Below are positions 46,301 to 55,700 of a stretch of 64,000 nt of DNA, piece after piece. The notes below the pieces were generated by a model that worked only from the letters and a program-made list of their open reading frames with translations, was not told the origin of the DNA and did not search any database. A program made the translations under genes and the position numbers. Source of the DNA: [Phialemoniopsis] sp. UDSM-2020 (lineage: Eukaryota > Ascomycota > Sordariomycetes > Thyridiales > Thyridiaceae). Position 1 is the first letter of the stretch. Each line of letters opens with the position of its first letter. The DNA is taken from positions 1,302,001-1,366,000 of the forward strand of contig JAEILZ010000005.1 in the NCBI GenBank assembly GCA_018873225.1, read 5' to 3'.

Positions 46301-46962
46301 TGCTCAATCTACCCAACGTGTTCTACCGACCGAAGGAGAAGCAGTCGCAAGCCGACCAAAAGAAGGCCAAGTTCCACGACCCTTCCGGCGACCACCTGAC
46401 CATGCTCAACGTCTACAACTCGTGGAAGCAGTCGCGCTACTCGAAGCCGTGGTGCGCCGAGAACTTCATCCAGTTCCGGTCCATGACCCGCGCCAAGGAC
46501 GTGCGCCAGCAGCTCGAGAAGATCATGCAGCGGTACAAGCACCCAGTCGTCTCGTGCGGCAGCCACACCAACAAGGTGCGGCAGGCGCTGTGCTCAGGCT
46601 TCTTCCGCAACTCTGCGCGCAAAGACCCGCAAGAGGGCTACAAGACACTCATTGAGGGGACGCCCGTCTACCTGCACCCGAGCTCGGCGCTCTTCGGCAA
46701 GCAGGCCGAGTGGGTCATCTACCACACCCTCGTGCTGACGACCAAGGAGTACATGCACTGTACGACCAACATCGAGCCCAAGTGGCTAGTAGAGGCGGCG
46801 CCGACGTTCTTCAAAGTGGCGGCGTCTGACAAGCTGAGCAAGAGGAAGAAGGCCGAGAGGATACAGCCGCTGTACAACAAGTTCCAGGGCGAGGACGACT
46901 GGAGGCTCAGCGCCCAGAGGAGGGTTGGCCGGTCAGGTGGCGGTGGTGGTACATGGGGTTAA
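43372..46962 (+). CDS. prp22: DEAH-box pre-mRNA splicing helicase Prp22 (DHX8)
   Basis: RNA helicase that releases spliced mRNA from the spliceosome and proofreads 3' splice sites. Single exon, 1196 residues; the start has an excellent context (CCACCATGG). N-terminal PWI-like helical region (~1-80), an Arg/Ser and Arg/Asp-rich stretch ~140-215 ([17 protein letters not shown]), then an S1 RNA-binding domain at ~225-300 ([19 protein letters not shown]). The helicase core has Walker [11 protein letters not shown] near 554, [20 protein letters not shown] near 650, [10 protein letters not shown] and the motif VI region [20 protein letters not shown]2 and OB-fold domains complete the C-terminus ([20 protein letters not shown]). 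Full length with no frame disruption. Confidence 0.96.
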   Translation: MDDLENLELLSLVSKVTSELQNHLGISEKTLAEFVIAQRLECDGLDNFKKKLTGVGADFPPSLIESVDRLVLAMHPKFRGQQNGDSDKRAGRSVEQQTAVFRGLAVPDKEVDYEEGAKETDAIDDTLALLENLEGKARDTRTRKRSRSPLDEDEFGRRRKERYRSRSRSRSRSPSPRGRRKNDRYGDGDDYRKERRRRRDRDGDGYDDRFTKRPEPELDDEPTLYKVYDGHVTGIKDFGAFVNIHGVKGKVDGLVHVSALVDGQRVNHPSDLLSRGQDVKVKVVKIEGNRIGLSMKEVDQETGMDLAPQARIQSGANMEALGGARNGYGSLTEDKPVAFTNTLPPKRHQKKRMTSPERWEIRQLIASGVAKASDYPDLEEEYNSTLTGEGQMELEEDVDIEIREEEPPFLAGQTKQSLELSPIRVVKAPDGSMNRAAMSGTSLAKERREMKQQEAEAEAKQREEQNKVNLSAQWHDPMADPEKRKFASEFRNAQAHPKSDAVPEWKKVIQSKDQSFGKRTNMTIKQQRESLPVYAFRSQLISAVKDNQILIVVGETGSGKTTQLTQYLAEAGFANDGIIGCTQPRRVAAMSVAKRVSEEVGCQLGQEVGYTIRFEDCTSPSTKIKYMTDGMLQREILMDADMRRYSVIMLDEAHERTIATDVLFALLKKALKRRPDLKVIVTSATLDADKFSAYFNECPIFTIPGRTFPVEILYSREPESDYLDAALVTVMQIHLTEPMGDILLFLTGQEEIDTSCEILYERMKALGPNVPELIILPVYSALPNEMQSKIFDPAPPGSRKVVIATNIAETSITIDHIYYVVDPGFVKQNAYDPKLGMDSLVVTPISQAQANQRAGRAGRTGPGKCFRLYTEAAYQSEMLPTTIPEIQRQNLSNTILMLKAMGINDLLHFDFMDPPPINTMLTALEELYALSALDDEGLLTRLGRKMADFPMEPSLAKVLIAAVDIGCSDEMLSIVAMLNLPNVFYRPKEKQSQADQKKAKFHDPSGDHLTMLNVYNSWKQSRYSKPWCAENFIQFRSMTRAKDVRQQLEKIMQRYKHPVVSCGSHTNKVRQALCSGFFRNSARKDPQEGYKTLIEGTPVYLHPSSALFGKQAEWVIYHTLVLTTKEYMHCTTNIEPKWLVEAAPTFFKVAASDKLSKRKKAERIQPLYNKFQGEDDWRLSAQRRVGRSGGGGGTWG

Positions 46963-47074
46963 TTTTGGTCCTCTGGCGCGTCTGTTTGGGTTTGTGGGAA
47001 TAGGAGTTTAGATGAAGGTAGACACAGCCTGTTCAATTTGATGACGTTCTACAATGATGCTCTGTGAAAAGTTT

Positions 47075-47142
47075 CCAGTGGGATAATCCATTTGTTTGAC
47101 CCATTGTATCTCGTTGGAAATGCGATACTCTCCCTTATCCCT
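47075..47142 (+). repeat. Single GTGGGATAATCC element
   Basis: CCAGTGGGATAATCCA at 47075-47090 matches the first 13 bases of the 55606-55668 element. A TTATCCCTT at 47135-47143 could be a degenerate inverted end, giving about the same length (68 bp), but the interior is not clearly alike. Confidence 0.4.
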
Positions 47143-47579
47143 TATAAGGAGGTTTAACGACACCCAACACCAAGGAACGACGAGATGGTGCAGCGGTGAG
47201 AGCAAAACCTCGTAGATTTCCATAGCAATTCACTACTTTGACCAAACGAAGTGGTATTGCCGTGTTGAGATGTCTTTTTATTTGGAGTGAAGTGGCGTTA
47301 CCATATTATGTTGTTTTCATAAGTAAAACTCTCTATCAGAATCAGCTAAGACCATCATCTCCCTTCAGAAACGTCCGCAAGCCCCTGCACGTCCTGAGTT
47401 CGATTCGACCCTTCTGCAATTGACTACAGGGGGCGTTTCGAGACGATGAGGGTCGGGGCGAGGCTTAGTAAGGCGCAAAACAAATACCGCAGCAACAAAA
47501 CAAACAACACACCCGAAAGGGGCACGCGGGGCGCAAGTAGCCACAAAGGTGGGTTGGGCCTGGAGGTAGTACCACGGGC

Positions 47580-47810
47580 ATTACCTTTTTGCTATTTCCT
47601 ATGACTCTTTTTTTTTCTCTTGGTAAGATCTTACTTCCTAGGTAGGTATACGTTTATACAGCTGGATAGAATTAAAAGGTAATAAGCATCCCTATAACTC
47701 CCTTTTGCTAGCTAGACTCTCTCTTTTGCAGCATAGTAAGGGCAGAGCTTAGGCCATTAGAGTCTTATAATTTGTTTAAAGATATATATCTCAACGCCCC
47801 TCTGTTGTGT
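47580..47810. other. AT- and TpA-rich block, possible RIP-mutated repeat relic
   Basis: Sharply richer in A+T than the surroundings, with many TA steps (for example GGTAGGTATACGTTTATACAG at 47641-47661) and long T runs. C-to-T and G-to-A conversion by repeat-induced point mutation leaves such sequence. I estimated by eye more TpA than ApT in the middle. No transposon protein can be read. Confidence 0.4.
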
Positions 47811-48595
47811 CCTTAACATTGTACCCTGGTCCGCTATTGGTCTGTGTTAAAGTTGAGAGCGTCAAAGGCAAAAAGATGGAATTGCAATTCAAACGAGGAT
47901 GACGAGGGATGACCCGACACACCTGACATGAAGGCCTCGACGAGCCGCTGAATAGAGTGGGTCACCGTGGTGACAGGCACATCTTATGGCATTAAACCAA
48001 TAGCGTCGAGGGCATATTGCACATAGATGGAGCTGTAGGGGTACTTGGTTGGATGTCGGAGGGAGTCGAGGAGGAGGGATGTACAGCTCGTCTCGAGAAA
48101 GTATACATTGCGGCGCCGTTACTGGTAGGTAATACGAACATTAGCTCCAGGTTTGTTGAGGTTGTGGCTGTCAAATTTATCTTCTCAAAAACAATTTCAT
48201 GTATAGTCTTGACTGGTCAATGATTACTAGTACTGGCCTTGAAGGAAAGAGGCCTTTAATCCCAACATTAACGAAAACGATACCGTCAACAGATCGGTAG
48301 CGTTGCAGCAGGCTTGGCGAAGCCACATTTCGCTAGTCTCTTGGGTTTAACTGCGCATAGCAATACTCAGCCACAAAAAAAGAGTAAAAGCGACTTGAAC
48401 AACCTGAAAGTACGCTATAGACAAGATGGCAGAATGATGAACGTCGTTTTGGGTTCGCACATCGTTCAGGGGTCGGACCATTATGTCAAGTCAGCCATGC
48501 TGCTACTTCAGATGGGCTTGCACCTGGCATTTCTGTAGACCAATCCTGATGCTTTTAGTCCATTTCCGTATCCTTGAGAAAATTCTGGCTCTGTC

Positions 48596-49653
48596 ATGGT
48601 TGACGAGGCTCTAGACAACGTCGATTCATTCGGCGCAGAGGTCATCTCAAAGTATGGCGAGGCACTTGCCGTGGCCCGTGCCAAGGGCATCACTGTGAAG
48701 GCTTTGATGATTTGTAACCCTCATAACCCCCTAGGTAACAAAACGCAAACTCGAACGGATCAGTTAGTACTGAGCTAAACTCAGGACAGGTCGCTGCTAC
48801 ACCCCGGAAGTGATCGCCGAGTATATGCGATTCGGTCAAGCCCACCAAATCCATCTATTGAGTGACGAAATCTACGCCTCGTGCGTATTTGAGAACCCCG
48901 AATGTCCCGACGCGCCTGGATTCACATCCGTAATTGCTGTGAACCCCGAAGGTCTGATTGATCCAAGTCTTGTGCACGTCCTCTGGGGTATGAGCATGGT
49001 GGGCTAATCCATGACAAGTACTCATCGAATAGGGGCCCTTGCTGACACATTGACAGGACATCGGATGCAACGGCCTGAGACTAGGGTTTATCGTCAGTCA
49101 ACATAATGAACGCCTGCACCAGGCTTCGGAGACCAACTCGTGAGTAATTCTAGTCAACTCTTTCATCCTTCAATATGCCAAGCTAACATCGACAAGCATC
49201 TTCCTTTGTCCCTCGTCTGCCGCGGACGAGATCTCCACCCCGATGCTCAGCGATGCCGCCTTTATGAAGTCGCTCCTCGAGACAAACAGGGTTCGACTTG
49301 CGGAGAGATATGCTCATGTGACGAAGTTCCCGAAACAGCACGGAATCCCTTATGAGAGTCGCTGCAATGCCACGATTTTCGTGTGGGTAGATCTGTTCGG
49401 CTACTTCAAAGATCGTCTGGCCAGCCGCATCCCGGGTGATGTTGACGCATCCGAGAGACAACGCATGTTGTGGGAACTTGAGGCTCAGCAAGACCAAGCT
49501 CTGCTCAAGAATAAGATCTTCATCGGGGCAGGGAGCACGTTTGGTCACACTGAGGCAGGGTGGTTTCGGGTAACGTTTTCACTTGGTTATGAGGAACTGG
49601 ATGAAGGTCTGAAGAGACTTGTAAAGACGATTGATGAATTTGGGGGCAATTAG
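48596..49653 (+). pseudogene. ACC-synthase-like PLP aminotransferase, 5'-truncated, PLP lysine lost
   Basis: C-terminal two thirds of a class I/II aminotransferase of the fungal 1-aminocyclopropane-1-carboxylate-synthase-like group. Blocks: 48596-48734, 48790-48998, 49057-49139 and 49197-49653; introns of 55, 58 and 57 bp keep usable splice sites and phase. Motifs seen: ICNPHNPLG|RCYTPEVIAEYM, HQIHLLSDEIYAS, VHVLWGMSM|DIGCNGLRLGF, SSAADEIS, FVWVDL and AGWFRVTFSL. The expected SKD motif holding the PLP Schiff-base lysine reads S-M-D (ATG at 48996-48998), and the adjoining donor is a weak GTGGGC. The first ~200 residues of the family (substrate arm and PLP phosphate region) are absent upstream. 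Both defects argue for a non-functional remnant. Confidence 0.82.
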
Positions 49654-49974
49654 TTGGCTGTGTCTCCTGGCGATTCGCACAGATGATTTAAGGAGATCCT
49701 GAGCAGCTGCCATCCGACTAGACAATGGACAAGTTGCAGGATTGTCAACGTCCTGGACTGGATTCCGGACTTGGACTTGGTAGGAGTACGAATGAAGCTG
49801 AACTTAGGCAATTTGTCAAGTCGATTGTGCTCAATCATAATACAATCAAGAAGCTCTAGTGAACGGAATACTTGGTTGACTAGCAATTCTGTTGTTCCTC
49901 TGTTCTTCTATTTATGTGTGATAACCACTCCATGATCTTTGGATCCCAGGGGCAAAATCTCAGAGCAATCCTCC
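49654..49974. other. Convergent 3' intergenic region
   Basis: 321 bp between the remnant aminotransferase stop and the F-box gene stop. Nothing recognised. Confidence 0.4.
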
Positions 49975-51867
49975 TCAATCTTCTTCTCCTCCCATAACCT
50001 CGTCCGCTGGACCTCCGTTGGGACCTATGGCAGCGGTCAAGGAGCCGATGGAGTTGAGCTGCACTTGGCGAACTTGGAGCTCGAAGTGCACCCCTATCTT
50101 TTGAAAGTGCCTCGCTATCTCTTCCTGGGACCATGTGTTGATCCAATGCTCTCCGTAAATCGGCTCACCGGTCTCCCAAGTGATGAAACAAAGTCCCACC
50201 AGGTCGAAGTACCGCAGGCAGGGGAGGCTACGCTCCATTATTGGCGGGACGCAGTCAATGAAGTCCTCCATCAATACATTGAGGTCGTGCTGGTCCTCGA
50301 GGCTGACGTGCCGTGCCGTTATGGGAGTAATGTGGACACTCCACCACTCAATGATTGTCAGTTTGACCAGCGACTTTGGAAGTAGTTCCAGGAAAAAGTC
50401 CGCATCTTCATCCTCTGGATCTTCGAAGCGGTTCAGCATATCAGACATCTCCCAGGGCTCGCCAAAGATAGCCTCCGTGGTCACCGTCAGGATAGTGAGA
50501 AACGGCATGTCGGCCAAGCTGAACAGCGCCGGAGTCAGTCCATTGATGAGTTTTCGCGATATCGAATTGCACATTATGTCCAGATGTAGAATCCGCAGCG
50601 AGTCTCTCCATCGCCCAAGAGCTATATCCAAAGTGAGTACGCCTTCAGGGACTTCGAGACTGTGAGCATAACCAGCCCTATTAAATAAACGCATAACGTC
50701 TCGGGAATACAGCTCCAAAAGTATCAGACTGCTGTTGTTGACGGTCGAAAGCCAAAGAGTCTGAACAGCCCGCCAGTCAGAAGGGTGAGCGCGTATGCCC
50801 TCCACACGCTCCCGGTGAGAAATTTGAGGACTGGCTTCTTCTCTTGACGTCAGGAAATATGCAATGTTATCTGCATGGTCATCCGAATTGAAGTTGATTT
50901 GGTCGAACAACCCAACTTGAAAGTGATTCAGCTTGGGAAGAAGCTTGGGTAAGTTTGTTGCCAAGGGCGACTTATACTCTAAGACCAGGCCACCATCTTC
51001 CCATTTGCGCTTTGAGGCAACGGCGTGACGTCGAGGTTGTGCACTGGGCACGGCGGTATTGATGTACGAAGAGGCCACAAGCCTGTCACCGTGAAGACAG
51101 CCGAAGCTCTGTTGCGACCAGATTCGAGCCCAGAACCATTCGATGTGCGAAGAAGCATTGTTGAAAACCGGAGGCACCGGCAGCCGGAGGACAAGGCGGT
51201 CAAGGTTCGGCATACAGTGTAGAACAATGTACGTGATGGCCAGGAGGACGTCCGGCATAGGCATTGTGGCGACAAGCTCGGCGTGCATCCTGTGCAGCTT
51301 CCGAAGATAAGGGTTCATAGCGAATCCTGAGCCCTGGGAGATTTCCGATATAGTGGCCGAGAGAAAGTCTTTAAAGCCTTGGTCCATGTGTGCCTCCGAG
51401 GTATCCGGTGTCAGGTCTGACAGACAAAGGAAGCTCTCGATCAGACCGTGGGCTTCTTGATCTCGTAGAAGTTGACGATATAGTAGCACAAGTTGCTTAG
51501 ATGTGACAACTATCTTCCTAAACAGAATGGTGCGGGCCACTGGGTACATCTTTTTCGAGACGAGACAGAGGCTGTGGAGCGTGGCGCGACCTGAGAAGTA
51601 TCCTTCTTCCGCATCCGATCGGCTAAGTTGTGGTTGATCAAAGATTTTGTACAAGATCTCATTTGGCAAGCTCTCGAAAGCAGAGCGAACCTTGACGTTG
51701 GCAAGAGCTTCCGTCAGAGACTCGACTTCTTGATGAGAAGGACTCGTCTGTCCAATATGTGGCAATCCCCGAGGGGCTGGTCGGCTGGTCCATGGCGGGT
51801 CAAAGCGATTAACGAGGTCGCGGGCATGTTTGTTCTCTCCTCTCTGGCGCTTGATGGGTCGTGACAT
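49975..51867 (-). CDS. F-box-like protein (paralogue 1)
   Basis: Likely substrate-recognition subunit of an SCF ubiquitin ligase, or a recent relative. Single exon, 630 residues. The frame is open to 52011 but only via GTG; the first ATG is 51867 (MSRPIKRQRGE, a nuclear-localisation-like basic start). An F-box-like segment lies at ~64-115 (FESLPNEILYKIF, then LHSLCLVSKKMYPVARTILF). The rest is a long region with leucine-rich character but no regular LRR. A shared C-terminal signature is LPKSLVKLTIIEWWS. Its order of motifs matches the gene at 55669-57501, so the two are diverged paralogues. The target is unknown. Fungal F-box families of this type expand rapidly. Confidence 0.75.
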   Translation of the reverse strand: MSRPIKRQRGENKHARDLVNRFDPPWTSRPAPRGLPHIGQTSPSHQEVESLTEALANVKVRSAFESLPNEILYKIFDQPQLSRSDAEEGYFSGRATLHSLCLVSKKMYPVARTILFRKIVVTSKQLVLLYRQLLRDQEAHGLIESFLCLSDLTPDTSEAHMDQGFKDFLSATISEISQGSGFAMNPYLRKLHRMHAELVATMPMPDVLLAITYIVLHCMPNLDRLVLRLPVPPVFNNASSHIEWFWARIWSQQSFGCLHGDRLVASSYINTAVPSAQPRRHAVASKRKWEDGGLVLEYKSPLATNLPKLLPKLNHFQVGLFDQINFNSDDHADNIAYFLTSREEASPQISHRERVEGIRAHPSDWRAVQTLWLSTVNNSSLILLELYSRDVMRLFNRAGYAHSLEVPEGVLTLDIALGRWRDSLRILHLDIMCNSISRKLINGLTPALFSLADMPFLTILTVTTEAIFGEPWEMSDMLNRFEDPEDEDADFFLELLPKSLVKLTIIEWWSVHITPITARHVSLEDQHDLNVLMEDFIDCVPPIMERSLPCLRYFDLVGLCFITWETGEPIYGEHWINTWSQEEIARHFQKIGVHFELQVRQVQLNSIGSLTAAIGPNGGPADEVMGGEED

Positions 51868-52700
51868 GTTGCTAGGCTGGTTCTTGTGTTGTATTTTTGC
51901 TGGTGTTCGTGAGAGTTGGATTGAAGAAAGGCCTGTGATCAAGTGTTGAAGAGAGTCTTGGAGAGAAAGAAGATATTTATACGATAGGACCTGCTGGCTG
52001 TGGCTATTCACCTAGGAGGGAGCCATTGTTGCAATCATTGTAAAGTGAGAACAGGGTGAGTTGTGAGTGACTGATTCATACTGGCTTGTCCCCATTGCAG
52101 CTGTCACCCCAACTACACATCTAGGTCCTTGAAACTTCAGACATTGAATGGTGACTAGACCAATCCACTAGGAATTGAGAATTCGATATCATTATGTTTG
52201 AAAACCAGGTTGCATGGATTTATCTATGACTGTACTTAGTATGTGCACTGCATTCTAGCTTCATTGATGTTGGAAGGCTGATAGTAGTCTTTAACCACTC
52301 AATGATTGTTTCACTGACTGAAGTTTGCTGCTGTATTCACTTTGACCTCCGTTTAACATTTATAGATCCAACTGTGTGCCCCCCAACAGATGCAAATCAA
52401 AATGAGCCATCAATGAACAGGGTTAAGGTATTGGGTGCTCGTAATTACTATCAAGGAATTGTTCTCTACAATAACAATAATCCAAGAGTAATTGAGTCAG
52501 TTGGTTGATAATTAGCAAATGAGATTAGCTTGCTTTGTTAGTGAGTATCAGTGAGTGTTGTGAAGAGTCATGACATCATGGTTCATTTACCCGACTGGCG
52601 CACCAGCCTTTGTTGTTTTCTCCTTGGTAAACAAACTATCTTAAACCAATCAAGAGAAATCAATCAAGATCAAGAAGTCATCCTTCATGTCATTGCAGTA
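51868..52700. other. Divergent intergenic region F-box 1 / DUF4385
   Basis: 833 bp, rather AT-rich (TTTATCTATGACTGTACTTA type) compared with coding DNA. It contains the promoter of the F-box gene and probably that of the DUF4385 gene. No repeat of the GGGATAA family is seen here. Confidence 0.4.
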
Positions 52701-53279
52701 ATGCCATTGTCTTCACCTCCAAAGCAGCGCACAAGCCGGGGATCAAAGGCGGCCCACATCAAAGTCTCCCCAGATAGCTCGCCTGAAGTCGATACCTCCA
52801 CCAGCACCGAGATGCCGCCACTCGCCTTACGCATGTCCTACCGCATCGGCCGCGGCGAGCAGGGCGTCCTGACCTTTGAGCCCTACAAGTCAGCCTTGCT
52901 GCCTTTGTGGCGCTTTCGCACCCCGGCCATCGCCCGCCGGAGCGCCGATGACCTCTGGCAGCGCTTCGAGGAGTATGAGCTTCAGGGCGACTTTGTTGGC
53001 ATGGACATGGCGCGCAAGTTCATCCAAATGGGCATGACGCGCGCCAAGCGCTACGCCAACCACGCCGGGGGGCGCAAGTACAAACCGGGAACTCGCGAAG
53101 AACTGCCCAAGAGTGAGGGGCACGCAGACAAGGCGGAGAAGGAGGAGGCGAGCCGCATCTTTCGGGCCGTGTGGGAACGGTGCCGCGCGCACGAGGGATA
53201 TCAGACGATGAAGGCGGACTTTCTGAAGGAGCAGAAGGAGTGGATGAAGGTCAAGAAAGAGGAGGACGAGGGGGTGTGA
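52701..53279 (+). CDS. DUF4385-family protein
   Basis: 192 residues, single exon from ATG 52701; an in-frame ATG at 52578 could extend it by 41 residues. The conserved block is clear: YRIGRGEQGVLTFEPYKSAL, LPLWRFRTPAIARRSADDLW, FEEYELQGDFVGMDMARKFI, QMGMTRAKRYANHAGGRKY. The family also occurs in bacteria; no biochemical function is known to me. The usual N-terminal piece before YRIGRGEQ (a Tyr/Asp-rich strand) is missing and is replaced by a Ser/Pro-rich leader, so the start may be wrong or the protein shortened. The C-terminus is Lys/Glu-rich (KEQKEWMKVKKEEDEG). Function not assigned. Confidence 0.8.
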   Translation: MPLSSPPKQRTSRGSKAAHIKVSPDSSPEVDTSTSTEMPPLALRMSYRIGRGEQGVLTFEPYKSALLPLWRFRTPAIARRSADDLWQRFEEYELQGDFVGMDMARKFIQMGMTRAKRYANHAGGRKYKPGTREELPKSEGHADKAEKEEASRIFRAVWERCRAHEGYQTMKADFLKEQKEWMKVKKEEDEGV

Positions 53280-54184
53280 GGAGGGTCGCCTGGAAGATTT
53301 GACACCGACGATACGAAGGGAGGAAAGGCTGCCAAGCATGCCGCTCTGAGATGGTCTTGAAAGCCCGCCAGTCCCGTCACCTGAGCTGTTCAGGTACTCA
53401 TGATGGCATGCATCCTTCATCAAGGCTCTCCTGGCTCGAATCGGCGACGACTGGCATAGACACCACCTAATCAGGAAACTCGAAAGTGGAAGCTGGTGAT
53501 GCAAGACTTCGGCTGCAGCGGCTCAACGAGCAAGTGGCGGCCCCGTATTCGGCCCCTTCCGGATCGCCGGTCCGCGTCTAGATCTCGGCCGGATCGGCCA
53601 CTCAGTCTTCGATCGAAGCCACGCGCAGCAACACAGTGAGTGTCAGGTTTGGCTGACCTGCACAAGTAATGATCACGAGGGCCTAGGCGATAATCCCCAC
53701 TTCACACAGTACGGAGCCCCGGTTTCCAGGTTACATCTAGTGTCCTTGGTTGGCAGCGGCCCGGAAATGAATATATGTCGGCAGTCAGGATGAATGCCAT
53801 TGGTGGAGTAAACGGCGTTGCAATGGGGACTATTGGCGGAGTTGCAGCTTGAAACATCTGCGGATCACCCACGTCCGCGGTGACTGGAGCCTCCGTAAGC
53901 TTGGCAATTTCCTCTTTCATCACAAACAGCCCGGGGCATGTAATTGCATGGTTTGCTTTTCCCAACCACTGTACTCTTTCGTTCAGCAACAGCTGTCACA
54001 CAATGAGACATTGGACGGAAGCCAAGAATCCATCAAATGGAAAGTGAGCGCTTTGACGCTGTATATAATAAGACTGGATTCTCGAAAGGTCTCGAGGAGT
54101 TAGAAGATAGTCCCTTAGACAACGGCAAGATCTAGAATTATATACCCGTCCACTTTGAATTACCGTGACAGAGATTCAAGCACC
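53280..54184. other. Intergenic region upstream of the AA9 gene
   Basis: 905 bp with no recognisable gene. It ends in the AA9 promoter, where TATATAATA (54062-54070) lies 115-123 bp before the ATG and fits a core promoter. Confidence 0.45.
54062..54070 (+). promoter_or_regulatory. TATA box of the AA9 gene
   Basis: TATATAATA, followed by a leader of about 80-90 bases if transcription starts ~30 bp downstream. Inducible secreted-enzyme genes in fungi often have a TATA box; position is the only support. Confidence 0.5.
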
Positions 54185-55303
54185 ATGAAGTATCTTGCTG
54201 CTCTTCTTGGCTCGGCCGGCCTGGTCGCCGCTCACGGCTACGTTGACAATGCAACTATCGGCGGCAACTACTACCAGGTAAGCAAGCATGCTTTGTCGGG
54301 AGAAAGATGATTGCTAACCTCTTGGGCTTACAGTTCTATCAAGTAAGCTGATGCGTAGTTGTAGGGCAGTAGCCGCGTTGTTGACACCAGGACTTTAGCC
54401 CTATCAAGACCCATACATGAACCCAGCTGTAAGTGTAAAAATACAAATAATATCGCGAGGCGTATAAAGCTGACGAATCGATCATTCAAATAGCCCGACC
54501 GTGTCGAGCGTCCAATCCCCGGCAATGGTCCCGTCGAAGACCTGACCTTGATCGATGTACAGTGCAACGGCTACAAGGCAGGTGGCCAAGCTGGATCCAA
54601 GCCAGCTCCTCTTCACGCCTCCGCAGCAGCCGGATCTGCCGTGACTCTTCACTGGACACTCTGGCCCGACTCGCACGTCGGTCCAGTCATCACGTACATG
54701 GCACGATGCCCTGACTCTGGATGCCAGAGCTGGCAACCCGGAACTTCGTAGGTGGCGCGTGTCCCCATTGTGTAAGCAGTCAACTGACCTTTCCGGTTAT
54801 CGCAGCGCTGTTTGGTTCAAGATCAAGGAGGGCGGACGAGATGGTACCTCGAATAACTGGGCCACGGTAAGCATTTATCCAGTATGTCAGACTGGAGCAT
54901 GTTGAGTGTCCTAACCTGCGTCGCTAGACACCCCTGATGAAGCCGGGCTCAAGCTACGTGTACAACATTCCATCCTGCCTCAAGAGCGGATACTACCTCG
55001 TCCGTCACGAAATCATTGCCCTCCACGCCTCGTACCAGTACCCTGGAGCACAGTTCTACCCTGGGTGCCACCAGCTTCAGGTCACGGGCGGTGGCTCCAC
55101 GGTGCCTTCTTCGAACCTTGTTGCTTTCCCTGGAGCCTACAAGCCAACCGACCCTGGCATTACTTACGATGCCTACAAAGGTCAGCCACCCATCTAGCCT
55201 CTTGTCATATCAAATGTCGAAGCGGTTGCGACTAACATTTGAACGTGTCTTCTTTTCAGCCCAAACATACACCATTCCTGGTCCCAAGGTCTTCACTTGC
55301 TAA
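54185..55303 (+). CDS. Lytic polysaccharide monooxygenase, family AA9
   Basis: Secreted copper enzyme that oxidatively cleaves cellulose or related glucans. Seven exons: 54185-54277, 54334-54342 (9 nt), 54399-54428, 54494-54747, 54806-54866, 54928-55180 and 55260-55303. Product 247 residues. Signal peptide [16 protein letters not shown] leaves His17 as mature His1, the N-terminal half of the copper histidine brace. The second ligand is His105 in [11 protein letters not shown]. Second-shell residues are His176 (VRHEII), Gln191 and axial Tyr193 ([13 protein letters not shown]). [20 protein letters not shown] is typical. There is no CBM1 or linker. The 9 nt exon could be skipped in frame, removing FYQ. 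Neighbours are two F-box-like genes, not enzymes. Confidence 0.92.
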
Positions 55304-55463
55304 GGGCTAGGGGAGGGCTCCGCCTATCGGCCCTCTATAGATAAAGCCAAGACTGTATTGAGCAGCATGTCATTCTACAAACGACTATGGGTGATTTGAA
55401 AAGAGTGATCATCTCATGATAGTTCATGTCCTTTGTAGAAATATGATGCATTCCCACCTATGT

Positions 55464-55516
55464 GTTTAGTCACCGTATCGTGAATCTATTCACCCCTACA
55501 TTAGACAGTGGGATAA
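55464..55516 (+). repeat. Left arm of an inverted repeat flanking F-box gene 2
   Basis: 53 bp beginning GTTTAGTCACCGTATC and ending GACAGTGGGATAA. It matches, in inverted orientation, 57730-57782 at 46 of 53 positions by my alignment. A second copy of the same end motif follows at 55606. Confidence 0.75.
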
Positions 55517-55605
55517 TACAGGGTACATCCCCCTGACCACTCGAATGGGCGACTGATAATAATTACATGGCCTTCCTCAAAGTACCGCACTCCATCCCCC
55601 CTTCA

Positions 55606-55668
55606 GACAGTGGGATAATCCATAGTGGTATCCATCCTACAAGAATTAGAGAGGGCTATCCCGCTGCC
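55606..55668 (+). repeat. 63 bp element with GACAGTGGGATAA end, MITE-like
   Basis: Begins GACAGTGGGATAATCC and ends CTATCCCGCTGCC, so its ends are imperfect inverted repeats. The interior (ATAGTGGTATCC, then AGAATTAGAG) matches 57682-57742 in direct orientation. It abuts the stop codon of the F-box gene (55669) without a gap. No transposase is present. Confidence 0.72.
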
Positions 55669-55700
55669 TCATCCTCCAGACACTGCCTCATCCTCCAGAC
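55664..55700 (+). repeat. 18 bp tandem duplication at the end of F-box gene 2
   Basis: CTGCCTCATCCTCCAGAC occurs at 55664-55681 and again at 55683-55700, one base apart. The stop codon of the minus-strand gene lies in the copy nearer the element, and the two copies are read in different frames. Confidence 0.75.

Larger units (their letters stand above)
46963..48589. other. Gene-free region with decay features
   Basis: 1.6 kb after prp22 and before the aminotransferase remnant. It contains one GGGATAA element near 47075, an AT-rich block at 47580-47810, and fragments of open frame without family resemblance. No transposase or intact gene is readable. Confidence 0.5.

Noticed and set aside
47180..47405. 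Possible tRNA relic (A-box-like TGGTGCAGCGG near 47185 and a GAGTTCGATTC near 47392)
   Set aside because: The two boxes are ~200 bp apart and the T-arm stem does not pair; no cloverleaf can be drawn.
48017..48538. Short frames upstream of the aminotransferase remnant as its missing N-terminus
   Set aside because: Their translations show none of the family's N-terminal motifs.
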